A stretch of 64,000 bases of DNA from Nitrosospira sp. Nsp2 (GTDB lineage Bacteria > Pseudomonadota > Gammaproteobacteria > Burkholderiales > Nitrosomonadaceae): contig NZ_QAOU01000007.1 of NCBI RefSeq assembly GCF_003050965.1, positions 62,001 to 126,000 on the forward strand. Reading direction: 5' to 3'. Each line of letters opens with the position of its first letter. The first letter of the stretch is position 1. The notes beneath the pieces were generated by a model. It was not told where the DNA came from. It ran no database searches and was given only the letters and a program-made list of their open reading frames with translations. A program made the translations under genes and the position numbers. Shown here piece by piece: positions 7,809-16,701 of the stretch.

Positions 7809-10033
7809 CGATACGCGGTGGAAAGAATCTCAGTAGGGTCCTCGAACCTCACACCCTGCGGCGTGGGGATCGGGGTTGGCAGCGGCGTCAGGGAAGCGTT
7901 CCCGTCCCTGACCTCCCAACGTAGCAGCATGGCGTTGTCTTCGTGTGGCGAGTTATGGCAGTGCTCCATGAACATCCCGCCAAAATCCCGGAACTGGATG
8001 GTAAGCTTGACGCTTCCCCCGGGACGGAGGCGGTACACGTCCTTTCGTCCCCGTTCCCACGCCGGAACCTTGTTCGCGCTCCCATCGCGGGCGAGAATTT
8101 GCCCCTCTTCGAAATGGATATGAACCGGGTGATCCCAGCCCCCGCCGCTGTTTTTCAATGTCCAGATCTCCCTTGTTCCCAAGCGCGGCGCAGCGGAAAT
8201 CCGGCCGAAGTCGGCGTTGAGCATGTCTTTACCATCGGTCCTAATTCCCCAAGGACCGAAGAATGACGAGACAGGGTCGTTAGTCGTCTGATCGGCGCCC
8301 CGTCCGAATTCGAATACCCGCTCCGCGGCAACTGGGATCTTGGACAGATCCGGATTGGGGCAGAGGACCGAAGGCACCTGGCTGACGTCGGGTTCGCTGG
8401 GATTGCGCGCGATGCGGAATTCCAGGAATTTCCCGACGCAGGGATCATGAGACGCACCGGACAGCGCCTCTTGCACCGACAGGTTCTCGTCCACCTTCTT
8501 GCCGTTCGAGTGCTCGGCCAGGTTCACCATCCAGACTTTATCGCCGACCTTGTAGCGCGAGAAATCGATAACAATGTCGTAGCGCTCTGCGGTACCCTGC
8601 TCGTCGAGGCGGGTGAGCGTCACCGGACTCGGCAACAGGTTCCCGTCGTTGGCAATCATGATCATGGGGGAGGAATCACTGAGCGCAATCTTTAAGAAAC
8701 GGGAAATCCCGGCATTTAGGATGCGAAAGCGGTACTTCCGCCGCTCTACCTCGAAGTAGGGCTTGTACGCGAGGTTCACCGTCATCACGTCGCCAAGAAC
8801 CCCGTCGAACTCGAAGATATCCATGGCGAGTTGCCCCTCCCGGTCCCAGGCCTTGTCTGCGATCATGAGGTTCACATCGTAGTCGAGATTTCCCCATGGC
8901 TTCGCGGTACCGCTGGGCAGCCTGAGATTCACGCCATCGTTAATGGCTTCGTTACCGCGATCCAGGCTGCTGTATAGGTTGAACATTCCGGCGTTTCCCT
9001 TGTACACGTTCTGCGCCGTGAAGCTGAACATATGGTCGTGAAACCAGTGGGTGCTCATCGTCTCGCGCCAGTCCCCCGGGTACTTCTCAATGCCACCCCC
9101 ATCGGTCGGGCTCCCGCATCGCGGATCGGTGGCCTCCCGGTTAACGCTGAAGTAGCCACCATGGCAGATGGGGTAATGGTAGTCGTAGAATTGCCCCGGA
9201 TAAAAAAAGGCGCCGGCAAACCCGTCGTTCTCCGCTCCATGATGCCCGTTATGCTCATGGGTTGAAAGCGTATGCCTGCCGAAACCACCATTGTGGCGGC
9301 GGTTGAGAGGCAATCTGTTATGGTGCCGAAAAATGATGGACTCATGGCAACGGCCGATCAGAAGCTTGGGCGGCAACGTTCCATTGAACGTCCAGACCTT
9401 TAGCGCCCCCTGTTGGGGAAGACTGGGATGGAAAGCGGGACGGAGCGGCGCAACTGCGTCGATACCGGAATTGAGGCTCGAAGGGACGCCCGGATTGTAC
9501 CCGGTGTTGACCTTGGCACCCTCCTGGGTAACCTCCACCACCACCTTGGGCGGAAACTCGTTCCACTGCTGGTGCGCCCAGATTGGACCGGGAGGCCGAC
9601 CTTCAATGGGCCCAGTACCGCCGCCCAGTTCCGCGAACACAGGCTGCTGAGTGGTATTCGCCTCAATCGTCGGATCGGGTCCCGGACGGCCCGCAAATGT
9701 CGGGAGTGGATTCATCACTCCCGTCCCCGGCGTGTATGGCTTTCGAGGCAGAACGTCGAAGCGAGGCATGGGCTGCGTGAAGGCCTGAACTCCGAACATG
9801 GGGCTGGGTGGCATTCCCGTCGGGATCTCGTCCCCCGCGTAAGCACTCTTCGCGTAAGGGCTCAGGCCATGGATCGGTACAAGCAAGCCGCCAGTTGTGA
9901 TAAGCCCCCATTTGATAAAGTCGCGTCGTGTGACCTGACCCTGGGAATATGCTTGAATCATCTGCGCGCGATTGCCACGCGCGTTCTCGGCCTCCCTTAT
10001 ACGGGCCTTGGATGCGTTCCACCGGAGATACAT
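7805..10033 (-). CDS. Tat-exported multicopper oxidase
   Basis: This 742-residue protein is a periplasmic multicopper oxidase, a family that couples oxidation of a substrate to reduction of oxygen to water. The Tat signal TRRDFIKWG is at 35-43. The copper sites are complete: HEHNGHH around 259-265, HWFHDH at 329-334, HPVHIH at 635-640, and the HCH-x3-H-x4-M motif at 691-702, with Cys692 and axial Met702 for type 1 copper. The start is ATG 10031-10033, with AGAGGA upstream. Nitrifiers carry several such oxidases, one linked to nirK (ncgA); this one is longer and has no nirK next to it, so the substrate (metal, nitrogen compound or phenol) is unknown. It is first in a three-gene operon. Confidence 0.9.
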   Translation of the reverse strand: MYLRWNASKARIREAENARGNRAQMIQAYSQGQVTRRDFIKWGLITTGGLLVPIHGLSPYAKSAYAGDEIPTGMPPSPMFGVQAFTQPMPRFDVLPRKPYTPGTGVMNPLPTFAGRPGPDPTIEANTTQQPVFAELGGGTGPIEGRPPGPIWAHQQWNEFPPKVVVEVTQEGAKVNTGYNPGVPSSLNSGIDAVAPLRPAFHPSLPQQGALKVWTFNGTLPPKLLIGRCHESIIFRHHNRLPLNRRHNGGFGRHTLSTHEHNGHHGAENDGFAGAFFYPGQFYDYHYPICHGGYFSVNREATDPRCGSPTDGGGIEKYPGDWRETMSTHWFHDHMFSFTAQNVYKGNAGMFNLYSSLDRGNEAINDGVNLRLPSGTAKPWGNLDYDVNLMIADKAWDREGQLAMDIFEFDGVLGDVMTVNLAYKPYFEVERRKYRFRILNAGISRFLKIALSDSSPMIMIANDGNLLPSPVTLTRLDEQGTAERYDIVIDFSRYKVGDKVWMVNLAEHSNGKKVDENLSVQEALSGASHDPCVGKFLEFRIARNPSEPDVSQVPSVLCPNPDLSKIPVAAERVFEFGRGADQTTNDPVSSFFGPWGIRTDGKDMLNADFGRISAAPRLGTREIWTLKNSGGGWDHPVHIHFEEGQILARDGSANKVPAWERGRKDVYRLRPGGSVKLTIQFRDFGGMFMEHCHNSPHEDNAMLLRWEVRDGNASLTPLPTPIPTPQGVRFEDPTEILSTAYR

Positions 10034-10120
10034 TTTAACGTCCTCTTCTTATTTGCCAGCAAAACCGCCCCAATAGGAGTCGAAGTGGCAGTGAAATACT
10101 CGCAATTAGGAAGGGGTTAT

Positions 10121-10140
10121 TCTGTTCGGCGGCGAACAGA
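10121..10140. promoter_or_regulatory. Perfect inverted repeat upstream of the multicopper oxidase operon
   Basis: TCTGTTCG and CGAACAGA form perfect 8-bp arms separated by GCGG, about 88 bp upstream of the oxidase start. On the minus strand it follows a TATAAG sequence (10141-10146) that could be a -10 element. Position and symmetry suggest a repressor operator or a leader hairpin. No regulator gene lies beside it, so the protein is unknown. Confidence 0.5.
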
Positions 10141-10206
10141 CTTATATTTTCTTAAGGGTTAAAGAATCCGAGGACTGCTGAGGTGGGAAGTGCGATCTAT
10201 CACTAT

Positions 10207-11319
10207 TCATGCGGGCCAGCGATAAGGCCTAGCGTCGATTGGCTGGGGCCTGCTCGAAAGGATGTTGGATAAAAGCCGGGCACTGCCGGTAGCCATGGTA
10301 ACACCATAGCGGTAATGACCGCTATTGAGATAGAGGTTCGAGATAACAGGATGACGATCGATAATCGGCACATTGCCAGGTGATCCGGGACGTAAACCTG
10401 CCCAATGGACCGCCACCATTTCCGGGGATAATTCAGGCACGAGCGCGCGGGCCTTTGCGAGCAGCATTTCACGCGCCTCGGCAGTCGGGCATTTATCGAA
10501 CCCGACATCCTCCAGGGTACTGCCCGCCAGCACAAATCCGTCTCGCCGGGGGATTAGATAAAATTTATCCGGTTCCTGTAATACGATCGCGTTTAACAGG
10601 CCCGGTTGGGCCTTGAAAAGCAGGATCTGGCCGCGCACCGGCCAGATGTCGAGCTTTAGGGCGTGTTCACGCAAAAGCCGGCGGCTCCACGCCCCCGCGG
10701 CAACGATGTAATTGGTCGCGGCGTATTCCTTTCCCTGACTCGTGCCGACTGATTGAATCCGGCCTTGGGCTATATTCCAGCGAGCGACCTCCGTGTGCTC
10801 GACGATGTCGCCTCCACGCAGTTCCACCCCCCTGATCAGCGCTTGTAACAAGCGGGGATTGCGCACCTGACAAACGTCAGGCAGCCAAAGTGCGGGTTCG
10901 TCGCGAGAAAGCGCCGGCGCGATTTTGTGAGAACGAACCCTGTTCAGGGAAAAACCAAACCGAGCGCACCAGACTTCCGCTGCATGGAGACGAGCCTTCT
11001 CCAGACGCGCCTCTGCTTCGCCTGATTGGCCATTCAGCACCAGCATGCCACTGGCCTGATACTCCGGATCGATCGCCGTCTCCGTCCGTAAGGCATCGAT
11101 AAATGCTGGATATAGCCGGTTGCTCAACCGCGTCAGCAGCGTGACAGGATCAGGGTAATCCCAGGGCAATAGCGGTGAAAGGATTCCGGCGCCCGCCCAG
11201 GATGACTCCTGTCCACAGCGATCACGTTCCAGTAACGTTACGGTCGCCCCCTGCCGCAACAATTCATGGGCGGTGGTCAAGCCGGCAATTCCGCCGCCGA
11301 TGATGAGAACGTCGCTCAA
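10207..11319 (-). CDS. thiO: Glycine oxidase ThiO
   Basis: ThiO is an FAD-dependent amine oxidase that makes iminoglycine for the thiazole ring of thiamine. The 370-residue protein begins with the dinucleotide-binding motif IIGGGIAGLTTAHELL and the FAD-contact LLERDRCGQESSWAGAGILSP, typical of ThiO. The C-terminal part has WPVRGQILLF, GFVLAGSTLED and HWAGLRPGSPGNVPIIDRHP. The start is TTG at 11317-11319 with AAGGA upstream; no ATG or GTG fits better. No other thiamine genes are in the window, so it stands alone here. Other DAO-family oxidases are the alternative. Confidence 0.88.
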   Translation of the reverse strand: MSDVLIIGGGIAGLTTAHELLRQGATVTLLERDRCGQESSWAGAGILSPLLPWDYPDPVTLLTRLSNRLYPAFIDALRTETAIDPEYQASGMLVLNGQSGEAEARLEKARLHAAEVWCARFGFSLNRVRSHKIAPALSRDEPALWLPDVCQVRNPRLLQALIRGVELRGGDIVEHTEVARWNIAQGRIQSVGTSQGKEYAATNYIVAAGAWSRRLLREHALKLDIWPVRGQILLFKAQPGLLNAIVLQEPDKFYLIPRRDGFVLAGSTLEDVGFDKCPTAEAREMLLAKARALVPELSPEMVAVHWAGLRPGSPGNVPIIDRHPVISNLYLNSGHYRYGVTMATGSARLLSNILSSRPQPIDARPYRWPA

Positions 11320-11416
11320 AAATTAATCCTTCGCATCATCGGCAGTTTAAATTAATTTTTATGCCGAAGCAGGACAAGCTGGCAGTCATTCTGCAGCCCA
11401 GCTCAGTCCAAAAAAC

Positions 11417-11445
11417 TTTATATCCGAGGGGTGAGCCGGTATAAT
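11417..11445 (+). promoter_or_regulatory. Sigma-70 promoter of tRNA-Lys
   Basis: TATAAT at 11440-11445 is a perfect -10 box. TTTATA at 11417-11422 is a weak -35 with a 17-bp spacer. The predicted transcript starts near 11452, about 15 bases before the tRNA. Confidence 0.6.
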
Positions 11446-11466
11446 GCACGTCCCGTGGGAATCAGT

Positions 11467-11542
11467 GGGTCGTTAGCTCAGCCGGTAGAGCAGCGGACTT
11501 TTAATCCGTTGGTCGCCAGTTCGAATCTGGCACGGCCTACCA
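11467..11542 (+). tRNA. tRNA-Lys(TTT)
   Basis: The 76-nt sequence folds as a complete cloverleaf. GGGTCGT pairs with ACGGCCT in the acceptor stem (two G-U pairs), the anticodon loop CTTTTAA carries anticodon TTT, the T arm contains TTCGAAT, and CCA is encoded at 11540-11542. Anticodon UUU reads AAA and AAG lysine codons. Confidence 0.97.
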
Positions 11543-11961
11543 TAATTTCAACTAGTTAGGTTCATCACCAGCTGTTTTTGTTATTCATTGCTACCCTATT
11601 GCGAACTTATAGCCGAGCTAGACGAGATTAATCAACGGTTAAGTCAACAGTAGACCACTAGAGGCGCGAAAAGCAATAGTCATTTGTCGGTTTCGCATCC
11701 CCCGCCTCTTCCCTCAGATCGTTCGCTTTAAATCTCTCCTTCGACCGGCTCGCGTTCCAGACTTTCCTGCAAAAAGACGAGGTAATCAAACTGCCTCAAG
11801 GTATCGCAAGAACAGGCTGAAGAAGGACTGTTGTACATTCAGTGCAGAGAAGCTTGTATATATCCTCACGCGCGTCACTCCGCCCCGCCGCAATACGCCT
11901 GGGTGCATGATCGCTGGCTCCCGGTGGTGACTGCCGAACACTAGGAAAGTATATACAAGGA
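11543..11961. other. Intergenic region after tRNA-Lys, no gene seen
   Basis: This stretch of 419 bases has no convincing coding region. A 61-codon minus-strand frame at 11796-11981 has no ribosome site or recognisable protein and overlaps the next gene. I see no clear terminator or repeat. Confidence 0.6.
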
Positions 11962-13356
11962 ATGTTTGCTACCCTACCCAACTACGTCATGCTGGATCTG
12001 GAGACCACCGGCGCGACTCCGCTATATGATCGCATTACCGAGATCGCCCTGATCCGGTTTGAATACGGCGTGGAAACTGAGCGCTGGCAGACGCTGGTCA
12101 ACCCCGGCATCAGTATCCCGCCCTTCATAACCCACTTGACCGGCATTACCAACGAAATGGTAAAGGATGCACCGACCTTCGAGGAGGTTGCACCTACCTT
12201 ATATGGCTATATCGAAGGAGCGGTACTGGCAGCGCATAACGTGCGGTTCGATCATGGCTTCCTGAAGAGCGAATTCAACCGCCTGGGTGCGGTGCTGCGA
12301 CAAAAGGTCATGTGCACGGTGAAGCTGTCGCGCAAGCTCTATCCCGAGCATAGAGGGCATGGGCTAGATGCAATCATGCAGCGGCATGGGCTCAGGACTG
12401 ATGCGCGCCACCGGGCAATGGGCGATGTCGAGGTCGTGGTGGCTTATCTTGACTTGGCCAGGCGCGAACTAGGAGAAGCCCGTGTGCTTGAGGCTGTGGC
12501 ATCCCTAGTCAAGGGACCAAGTCTACCCGCTGGCCTCGATCCCACGTTCCTGGATGAGATACCTGACAGTCCCGGCGTCTATCTCTTCCATGGGGAAAAC
12601 GATTTGCCGCTCTATATTGGCAAGAGTGTCACCCTGCGCTCACGAGTGATGTCCCATTTCAGCGGAGATCATGCTTCGAGCCGCGCAATGCGCATCGGAC
12701 AACAGGTTCGCCGCGTTGAATGGATGGAGACTGCAGGAGAGTTGGGCGCACTGCTGCTTGAATCGAGGTTGATCAAGGAGCGCCAACCCGTGCACAACCG
12801 ACTGCTGCGCGCATCCTCCAGTCTATTCTCTCTTAGTCTGGCAGGCGGTCTCAACCATATATCGCTCGTGAATATTGTAGACAAGGATGAGATCCACCCC
12901 GAAGTCTTCGAATATCTGTACGGCTTCTTTCGTTCAAGAAAGGCGGCCACTGAAATGCTGCGCGGCCTGGCAAAAGAACATGGACTGTGCCCGCGCACGA
13001 TTGGCATAGAAAGCGGTAAAGGTGCGTGCTTTGCTCATCAGGTCAAATGCTGTGATGGCGTATGTGCAGGTAAAGAAAACCCTGAGCTGCACTACCTGCG
13101 CCTGAAACAGGCATTAACTCCTCACCAGCTGAAGACCTGGCCGTATCCGGGCAGGATTGGAATTCGCGAACACGATAAGGAGTCAGGTCGCACACAGGTT
13201 CACGTTTTTGACAGCTGGTGCCATATTGCAACAGTGGAAGACGAAAGCGCGCTTGAAGAGGTGCGGGAGACGCGCTCATCGTTGAGTTTCGATCTGGACA
13301 CCTACAAGCTGTTGCTGAAACACCTGAAAAAAAACGTTTCCGTTATCCCTCTATAG
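11962..13356 (+). CDS. DnaQ-type exonuclease fused to a GIY-YIG (UvrC-N/Cho-like) nuclease
   Basis: The 464-residue protein joins two nucleases. Residues about 6-170 are a DnaQ/DEDDh 3'-5' exonuclease: Exo I LDLETTG (Asp12, Glu14), Exo II HNVRFDHGF (Asp97) and Exo III HRAMGDVE (His150, Asp155). Residues about 200-285 are a GIY-YIG domain like that of UvrC and Cho (SPGVYLF at 203-209, LYIGKS at 217-222, then an Arg-rich helix). The C-terminal 180 residues, with a Cys-containing CFAHQVKCCDGVCAGKE patch, resemble the region found in other such fusions. It probably acts in DNA repair, incising and trimming. AAGGA directly touches the start ATG, so a slightly later start cannot be ruled out. Confidence 0.88.
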   Translation: MFATLPNYVMLDLETTGATPLYDRITEIALIRFEYGVETERWQTLVNPGISIPPFITHLTGITNEMVKDAPTFEEVAPTLYGYIEGAVLAAHNVRFDHGFLKSEFNRLGAVLRQKVMCTVKLSRKLYPEHRGHGLDAIMQRHGLRTDARHRAMGDVEVVVAYLDLARRELGEARVLEAVASLVKGPSLPAGLDPTFLDEIPDSPGVYLFHGENDLPLYIGKSVTLRSRVMSHFSGDHASSRAMRIGQQVRRVEWMETAGELGALLLESRLIKERQPVHNRLLRASSSLFSLSLAGGLNHISLVNIVDKDEIHPEVFEYLYGFFRSRKAATEMLRGLAKEHGLCPRTIGIESGKGACFAHQVKCCDGVCAGKENPELHYLRLKQALTPHQLKTWPYPGRIGIREHDKESGRTQVHVFDSWCHIATVEDESALEEVRETRSSLSFDLDTYKLLLKHLKKNVSVIPL

Positions 13357-13721
13357 GAATAGAACTCGAGACCCCAAACGAAGGACCAAGAGTACCTGTT
13401 CGATTTCGAGGACACTATTGTGCCGTAACGTACCGCTAGCAGAACGCTCCCGACAGCGCGTTATTTCTAATGATACCGACTTTAGGCGTATGCAATTGGG
13501 GTCCCTCTATTAAGCGATACTCGGGATTCTCTGCCTTGTAATGATCACGGGTTTCTGGATGAATACGGAAGCAGCGTTAGCGAACGGCTCTGCTTGCGTA
13601 GCCGGCATGGCGGCATGAGGTCTGTTCTCCCGACGTCGAAGCTCCTTTTGACAATTCAGGCACCGCCATCTACATTGAAACAACGAAACCTTTAAATTTC
13701 AGCTCTTGCCGGAGAAGCGCC
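13357..13721. other. Intergenic region, no gene seen
   Basis: These 365 bases separate the nuclease fusion from the PEP-CTERM gene. I found no open frame with a ribosome site, and no sigma-54 type GG-N10-GC element that would fit a PrsR-controlled PEP-CTERM gene. GCCGGAGAAG just before 13722 is a plausible ribosome site. Confidence 0.5.
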
Positions 13722-14867
13722 ATGCAAAGAACTCATTGCCTTAAAGTCCGCAGAGTCCGCAGCTTTGTCACAGCATTCCTGAGTATGAGCCTTGGCCTTG
13801 TAGCGCCTGTTTTCGCTACCGAGGTCCCCATCATCGTAAATCCGGATGGTAAGCTGACCTACATTGGTGCTTCGGTCGGCGATGGCAACTGGGACAACTG
13901 GGCCGTAGGCATCAACGATAAGGGGCAGGTGGTCGGATATCCTAACATCGGAGACGCTTATGCGGATTCCTACATCACCGGTCCAGCCGGAGTGGGAAAT
14001 AGTTATCTCGGTACGTTGGGGGGGAACTACAATTTCGCCGGCGGAGTGAACAATACCGGACAGGTGGTAGGAGCCTCGACCTTAACTCTATCCGGAACTG
14101 GAAGCGATCCATACCATGCCTATATCACCGGCCCCAACGGTGTGGGAATGAAAGATCTGGGTACCCTGGGCGGGGATAGTAGTTCCGCTAGTACCATAAA
14201 CGATGCCGGTCGGGTGGCAGGATCTTCTACCGTCGCGGACGGTTCTACGCATGCTTTCATCACGGGCCCCAATGGCGTAGGGATGACCGATTTGGGTATG
14301 CTAAGTCGGGGTTACATCACTGACATTAACGCAGCCGGGCAGGTAGTAGGATATTCAGAGACGGGAAACGGCCTTTCACGCGCCTTCATTTCGGGCCCCA
14401 ATGGCGTGGGCAGGACCGACCTCGGTTCGCTGGGTGGGAATAGCACTGTCGCCACTGCCGTCAACGACGCTGGCCAGGTAGCAGGATACTCCAGCCTGAC
14501 GGACGGTTCTACGCATGCGTTCCTCACCGGTCCCAATGGCGTTGGCATGACCGATCTCGGTGCACTGGGGGGAAATAGCACTTTCGCTAGTGCCATTAAC
14601 GACGCCGGCCAGGTGGTAGGGCATTCTGGCCTGGATTATGGTTCTTCTCACGCCTTTATCACCGGCCCCAATGGCGTCGGGATGACCGATCTCCAGCCTT
14701 TGCTGGCTCCGCATGGGGTATTTTCGAGCCATGCTGTCGGAATTAATAATCTGGGCCAAGTGATCGTCAACACGAGCTTAGTCCCCGAGCCCTCCTCCTA
14801 TGTCCTGATGCTGGCCGGTCTGGGCCTTCTGATAGGCTATATGTCGCGTTGTCGCCCCATTGCTTAG
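13722..14867 (+). CDS. HAF-repeat PEP-CTERM protein
   Basis: The 381-residue exported protein starts with a signal peptide (cleaved near VFATE). It has six tandem HAF-type repeats of about 50 residues; each holds a segment like HAFITGPNGVGMTDLGxLGG followed by A-x-IND-AGQVVG. The C-terminus VPEPSSYVLMLAGLGLLIGY plus a basic tail is a PEP-CTERM sorting signal, so an exosortase is expected elsewhere in the genome to process it onto the surface or into exopolysaccharide. Its function is unknown; repeats of this family suggest an extracellular beta-propeller or matrix protein. Repeat copies are similar at the DNA level, so copy number may vary between strains. Confidence 0.9.
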   Translation: MQRTHCLKVRRVRSFVTAFLSMSLGLVAPVFATEVPIIVNPDGKLTYIGASVGDGNWDNWAVGINDKGQVVGYPNIGDAYADSYITGPAGVGNSYLGTLGGNYNFAGGVNNTGQVVGASTLTLSGTGSDPYHAYITGPNGVGMKDLGTLGGDSSSASTINDAGRVAGSSTVADGSTHAFITGPNGVGMTDLGMLSRGYITDINAAGQVVGYSETGNGLSRAFISGPNGVGRTDLGSLGGNSTVATAVNDAGQVAGYSSLTDGSTHAFLTGPNGVGMTDLGALGGNSTFASAINDAGQVVGHSGLDYGSSHAFITGPNGVGMTDLQPLLAPHGVFSSHAVGINNLGQVIVNTSLVPEPSSYVLMLAGLGLLIGYMSRCRPIA

Positions 14868-15154
14868 CCGGACACACCCCTCCGGAGGTCACGAGCGGAA
14901 TGCCTTTGTCAGCTTTTTTAGCGCGTGACGTTCTCTCCCGGGCAGAATCAAAGACCCACGCTAAGCACTCCGATAGAAAAGAAGATCATCTCTGAGCCCT
15001 TACCTGACTTTACTATTCCCGCGCGGTAACGTTCGTATCGCCGCACGACGAGTATTTCCTTGCGCGTGTTTGGTGCGACAACGTACGGAACAACTCTAGA
15101 GCTAGCGTACCATTTCAAAACAGCAATTTTGCTGGATTGAAAAACGGGACGGCC

Positions 15155-15550
15155 ATGAAAAATACCTTCGCTTTAAAAAATATTACTCGATCTATCATGA
15201 TTGCCAGCGTGATGTTTGGGGTAACAGGCGTTGTTCACGCCCAAAGCAGCGCCGCAAAAAAGCCAAACAGTTCTACCTCCAACCCGGGTTCGCACGCGTA
15301 CGGAAAAGACCAATCAAAGGACTATGCAAAGTCACAGGGGTCAGGCTTCCACGCGTACGGAAAAGACCAATCAAAGGACTACGCAAAGTCACAGGGGTCA
15401 GGCTTCCACACGTACGGAAAAGACCAATCAAAGGATTATGCAAAGTCACAAGAGTCAGCCGGCTCCACCGGTCAGGCTACCGGGATGGGATCGAGCTCCT
15501 CGCAGGGCTCCAGCACCTCTGGAACATCGGCAGGATCAGGAGGCTATTAG
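15155..15550 (+). CDS. Small exported repeat protein (YGKDQSKDYAKSQ repeats), unknown function
   Basis: From the ATG at 15155 the protein has 131 residues. A TTG 18 bases upstream is in frame but less likely. A signal peptide (KNITRSIMIASVMFGVTGVVHA) is followed by three copies of a 19-residue unit HAYGKDQSKDYAKSQGSGF, the last one partial. The tail is Ser/Gly/Thr-rich and ends in GSGGY. The mature protein is very hydrophilic, lacks cysteine and hydrophobic segments, and is probably disordered. I recognise no family. Such composition is seen in stress-related or matrix proteins, but that is a guess. It stands alone, about 290 bp after the PEP-CTERM gene. Confidence 0.75.
   Translation: MKNTFALKNITRSIMIASVMFGVTGVVHAQSSAAKKPNSSTSNPGSHAYGKDQSKDYAKSQGSGFHAYGKDQSKDYAKSQGSGFHTYGKDQSKDYAKSQESAGSTGQATGMGSSSSQGSSTSGTSAGSGGY
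15293..15457 (+). repeat. In-frame 57-bp tandem repeat, 2 full and 1 partial copy
   Basis: Units start at 15293, 15350 and 15407, exactly 57 bp apart, and differ by only a few bases, which points to recent tandem duplication. The period is a multiple of three and lies within the small exported repeat protein. Confidence 0.95.
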
Positions 15551-16701
15551 CCACGGACTTCTTCTTTAAGATCAGTCACGCAAGGCAGGCAGCCAATGAT
15601 CCGGTGTTCCGGAGATCTGCGGAAACCGGATCAGATCTTGCCCATTGTTAGCGGCTCTTAGCGGGCTAAAGTCGCTGTTTAAAAGCCTATTATTTCCAGG
15701 TCGACCTAAGAAGGCTGCGCTTGGTAGCACGTTCGTCGAAGCTGTTTTCCGTAGACCGAGTGCGCAGCGCAAGCAGTTGCTCACCAAGTAGCTCGGCGCC
15801 CGATCCGGCATCACTTGGCTAGAACTGGGTAAAGGATACTGTTATGGTCCACGGCATCTGTTCTCCTGAGATAGAGTCTAAAAATTAAGTCGCGCGCTAG
15901 TCGCGTCGTGCTTTAACACGTTACCGGTTCATCTCGCTTCTAGCGCGATCCCGACCGCTGACCAGTGCCGGCCCCTACTCGTTTCTCTAGTGCCGCAACT
16001 TTGAATCTTGCGCCTGCCCTTGTCCAAAGAAAAGGAGCAGTAGCTGAACATGAACGGATGAGATCTAAACCGTTTCAACTCCTAGCGTGACCGTCGCGCG
16101 TGCATTGTCCCTCCCAAAATGAAGGGTTGTAAAAAGGTTTCCCCGTGATTCCTACCCCAGATTTAACAGGTTTTTACGTCGCTATTTGCCGGAACATCTC
16201 CATCTGACCCGGAATAGACTCGACTTGCTTTCGAGTTCACCACTATTGATGAATCTCCGGGAGCCTCGGGCCCGGTACCGGAGGCTTCGACGCACCCAAT
16301 GGAACGTGCGTCACGTCTTTAAAAGAGAAATTTTCATAATCCCGCCGAAAGCGGAGGCTGTAAAGCTTAATCCGATCGCGATTGCACGTTGACAAGCCTG
16401 CGCAGAGCGTTTACGGATGAGGTGATTCGGAAGCAAGCTATGGTCAAGTCGGGCCGTCATTCCTCCACACGCGCTGCCAAAACCTGCCGGGCGCTTCGTA
16501 CTGTTCCTAATTCCATCGCTTCAAAGGCTACTTTACGGAAAGAAAATTCCCCGATGACCGTTAACCAGATGTGTTCCGTGCAACCGTTCGCCATAGCGCT
16601 GGGAGTGAATGCAAATCAAGAAACGGTCGATAGGATAGTTAATTCTCGCTGACCCGTTGATATCGCGCTCCCTTTTCCCTGACAATGCAGCAGGATTCGA
16701 T
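15551..16701. other. 1.15-kb region without recognisable genes
   Basis: Short open frames exist (15572-15814 minus, 16186-16392 plus, 16389-16652 plus) but none has a recognisable protein, a good ribosome site or coding-like composition. Two hairpins are visible: ACTCGA/TCGAGT near 16216 and AGCCTC/GAGGCT at 16262-16286. The stretch may hold decayed genes, a regulatory RNA or the kinase promoter. I cannot assign it. Confidence 0.5.

Noticed and set aside
13357-13721. Sigma-54 promoter for the PEP-CTERM gene
   Set aside because: GGCAC at about 13660 lacks the matching GC at the -12 position.
15293-15457. Possible CRISPR array
   Set aside because: The 57-bp units are directly adjacent with no spacers, are in frame and encode a protein repeat. 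No cas genes are present.
16389-16652. 87-codon frame before the histidine kinase
   Set aside because: It starts with TTG without a ribosome site and has no recognisable domain; composition is not coding-like.
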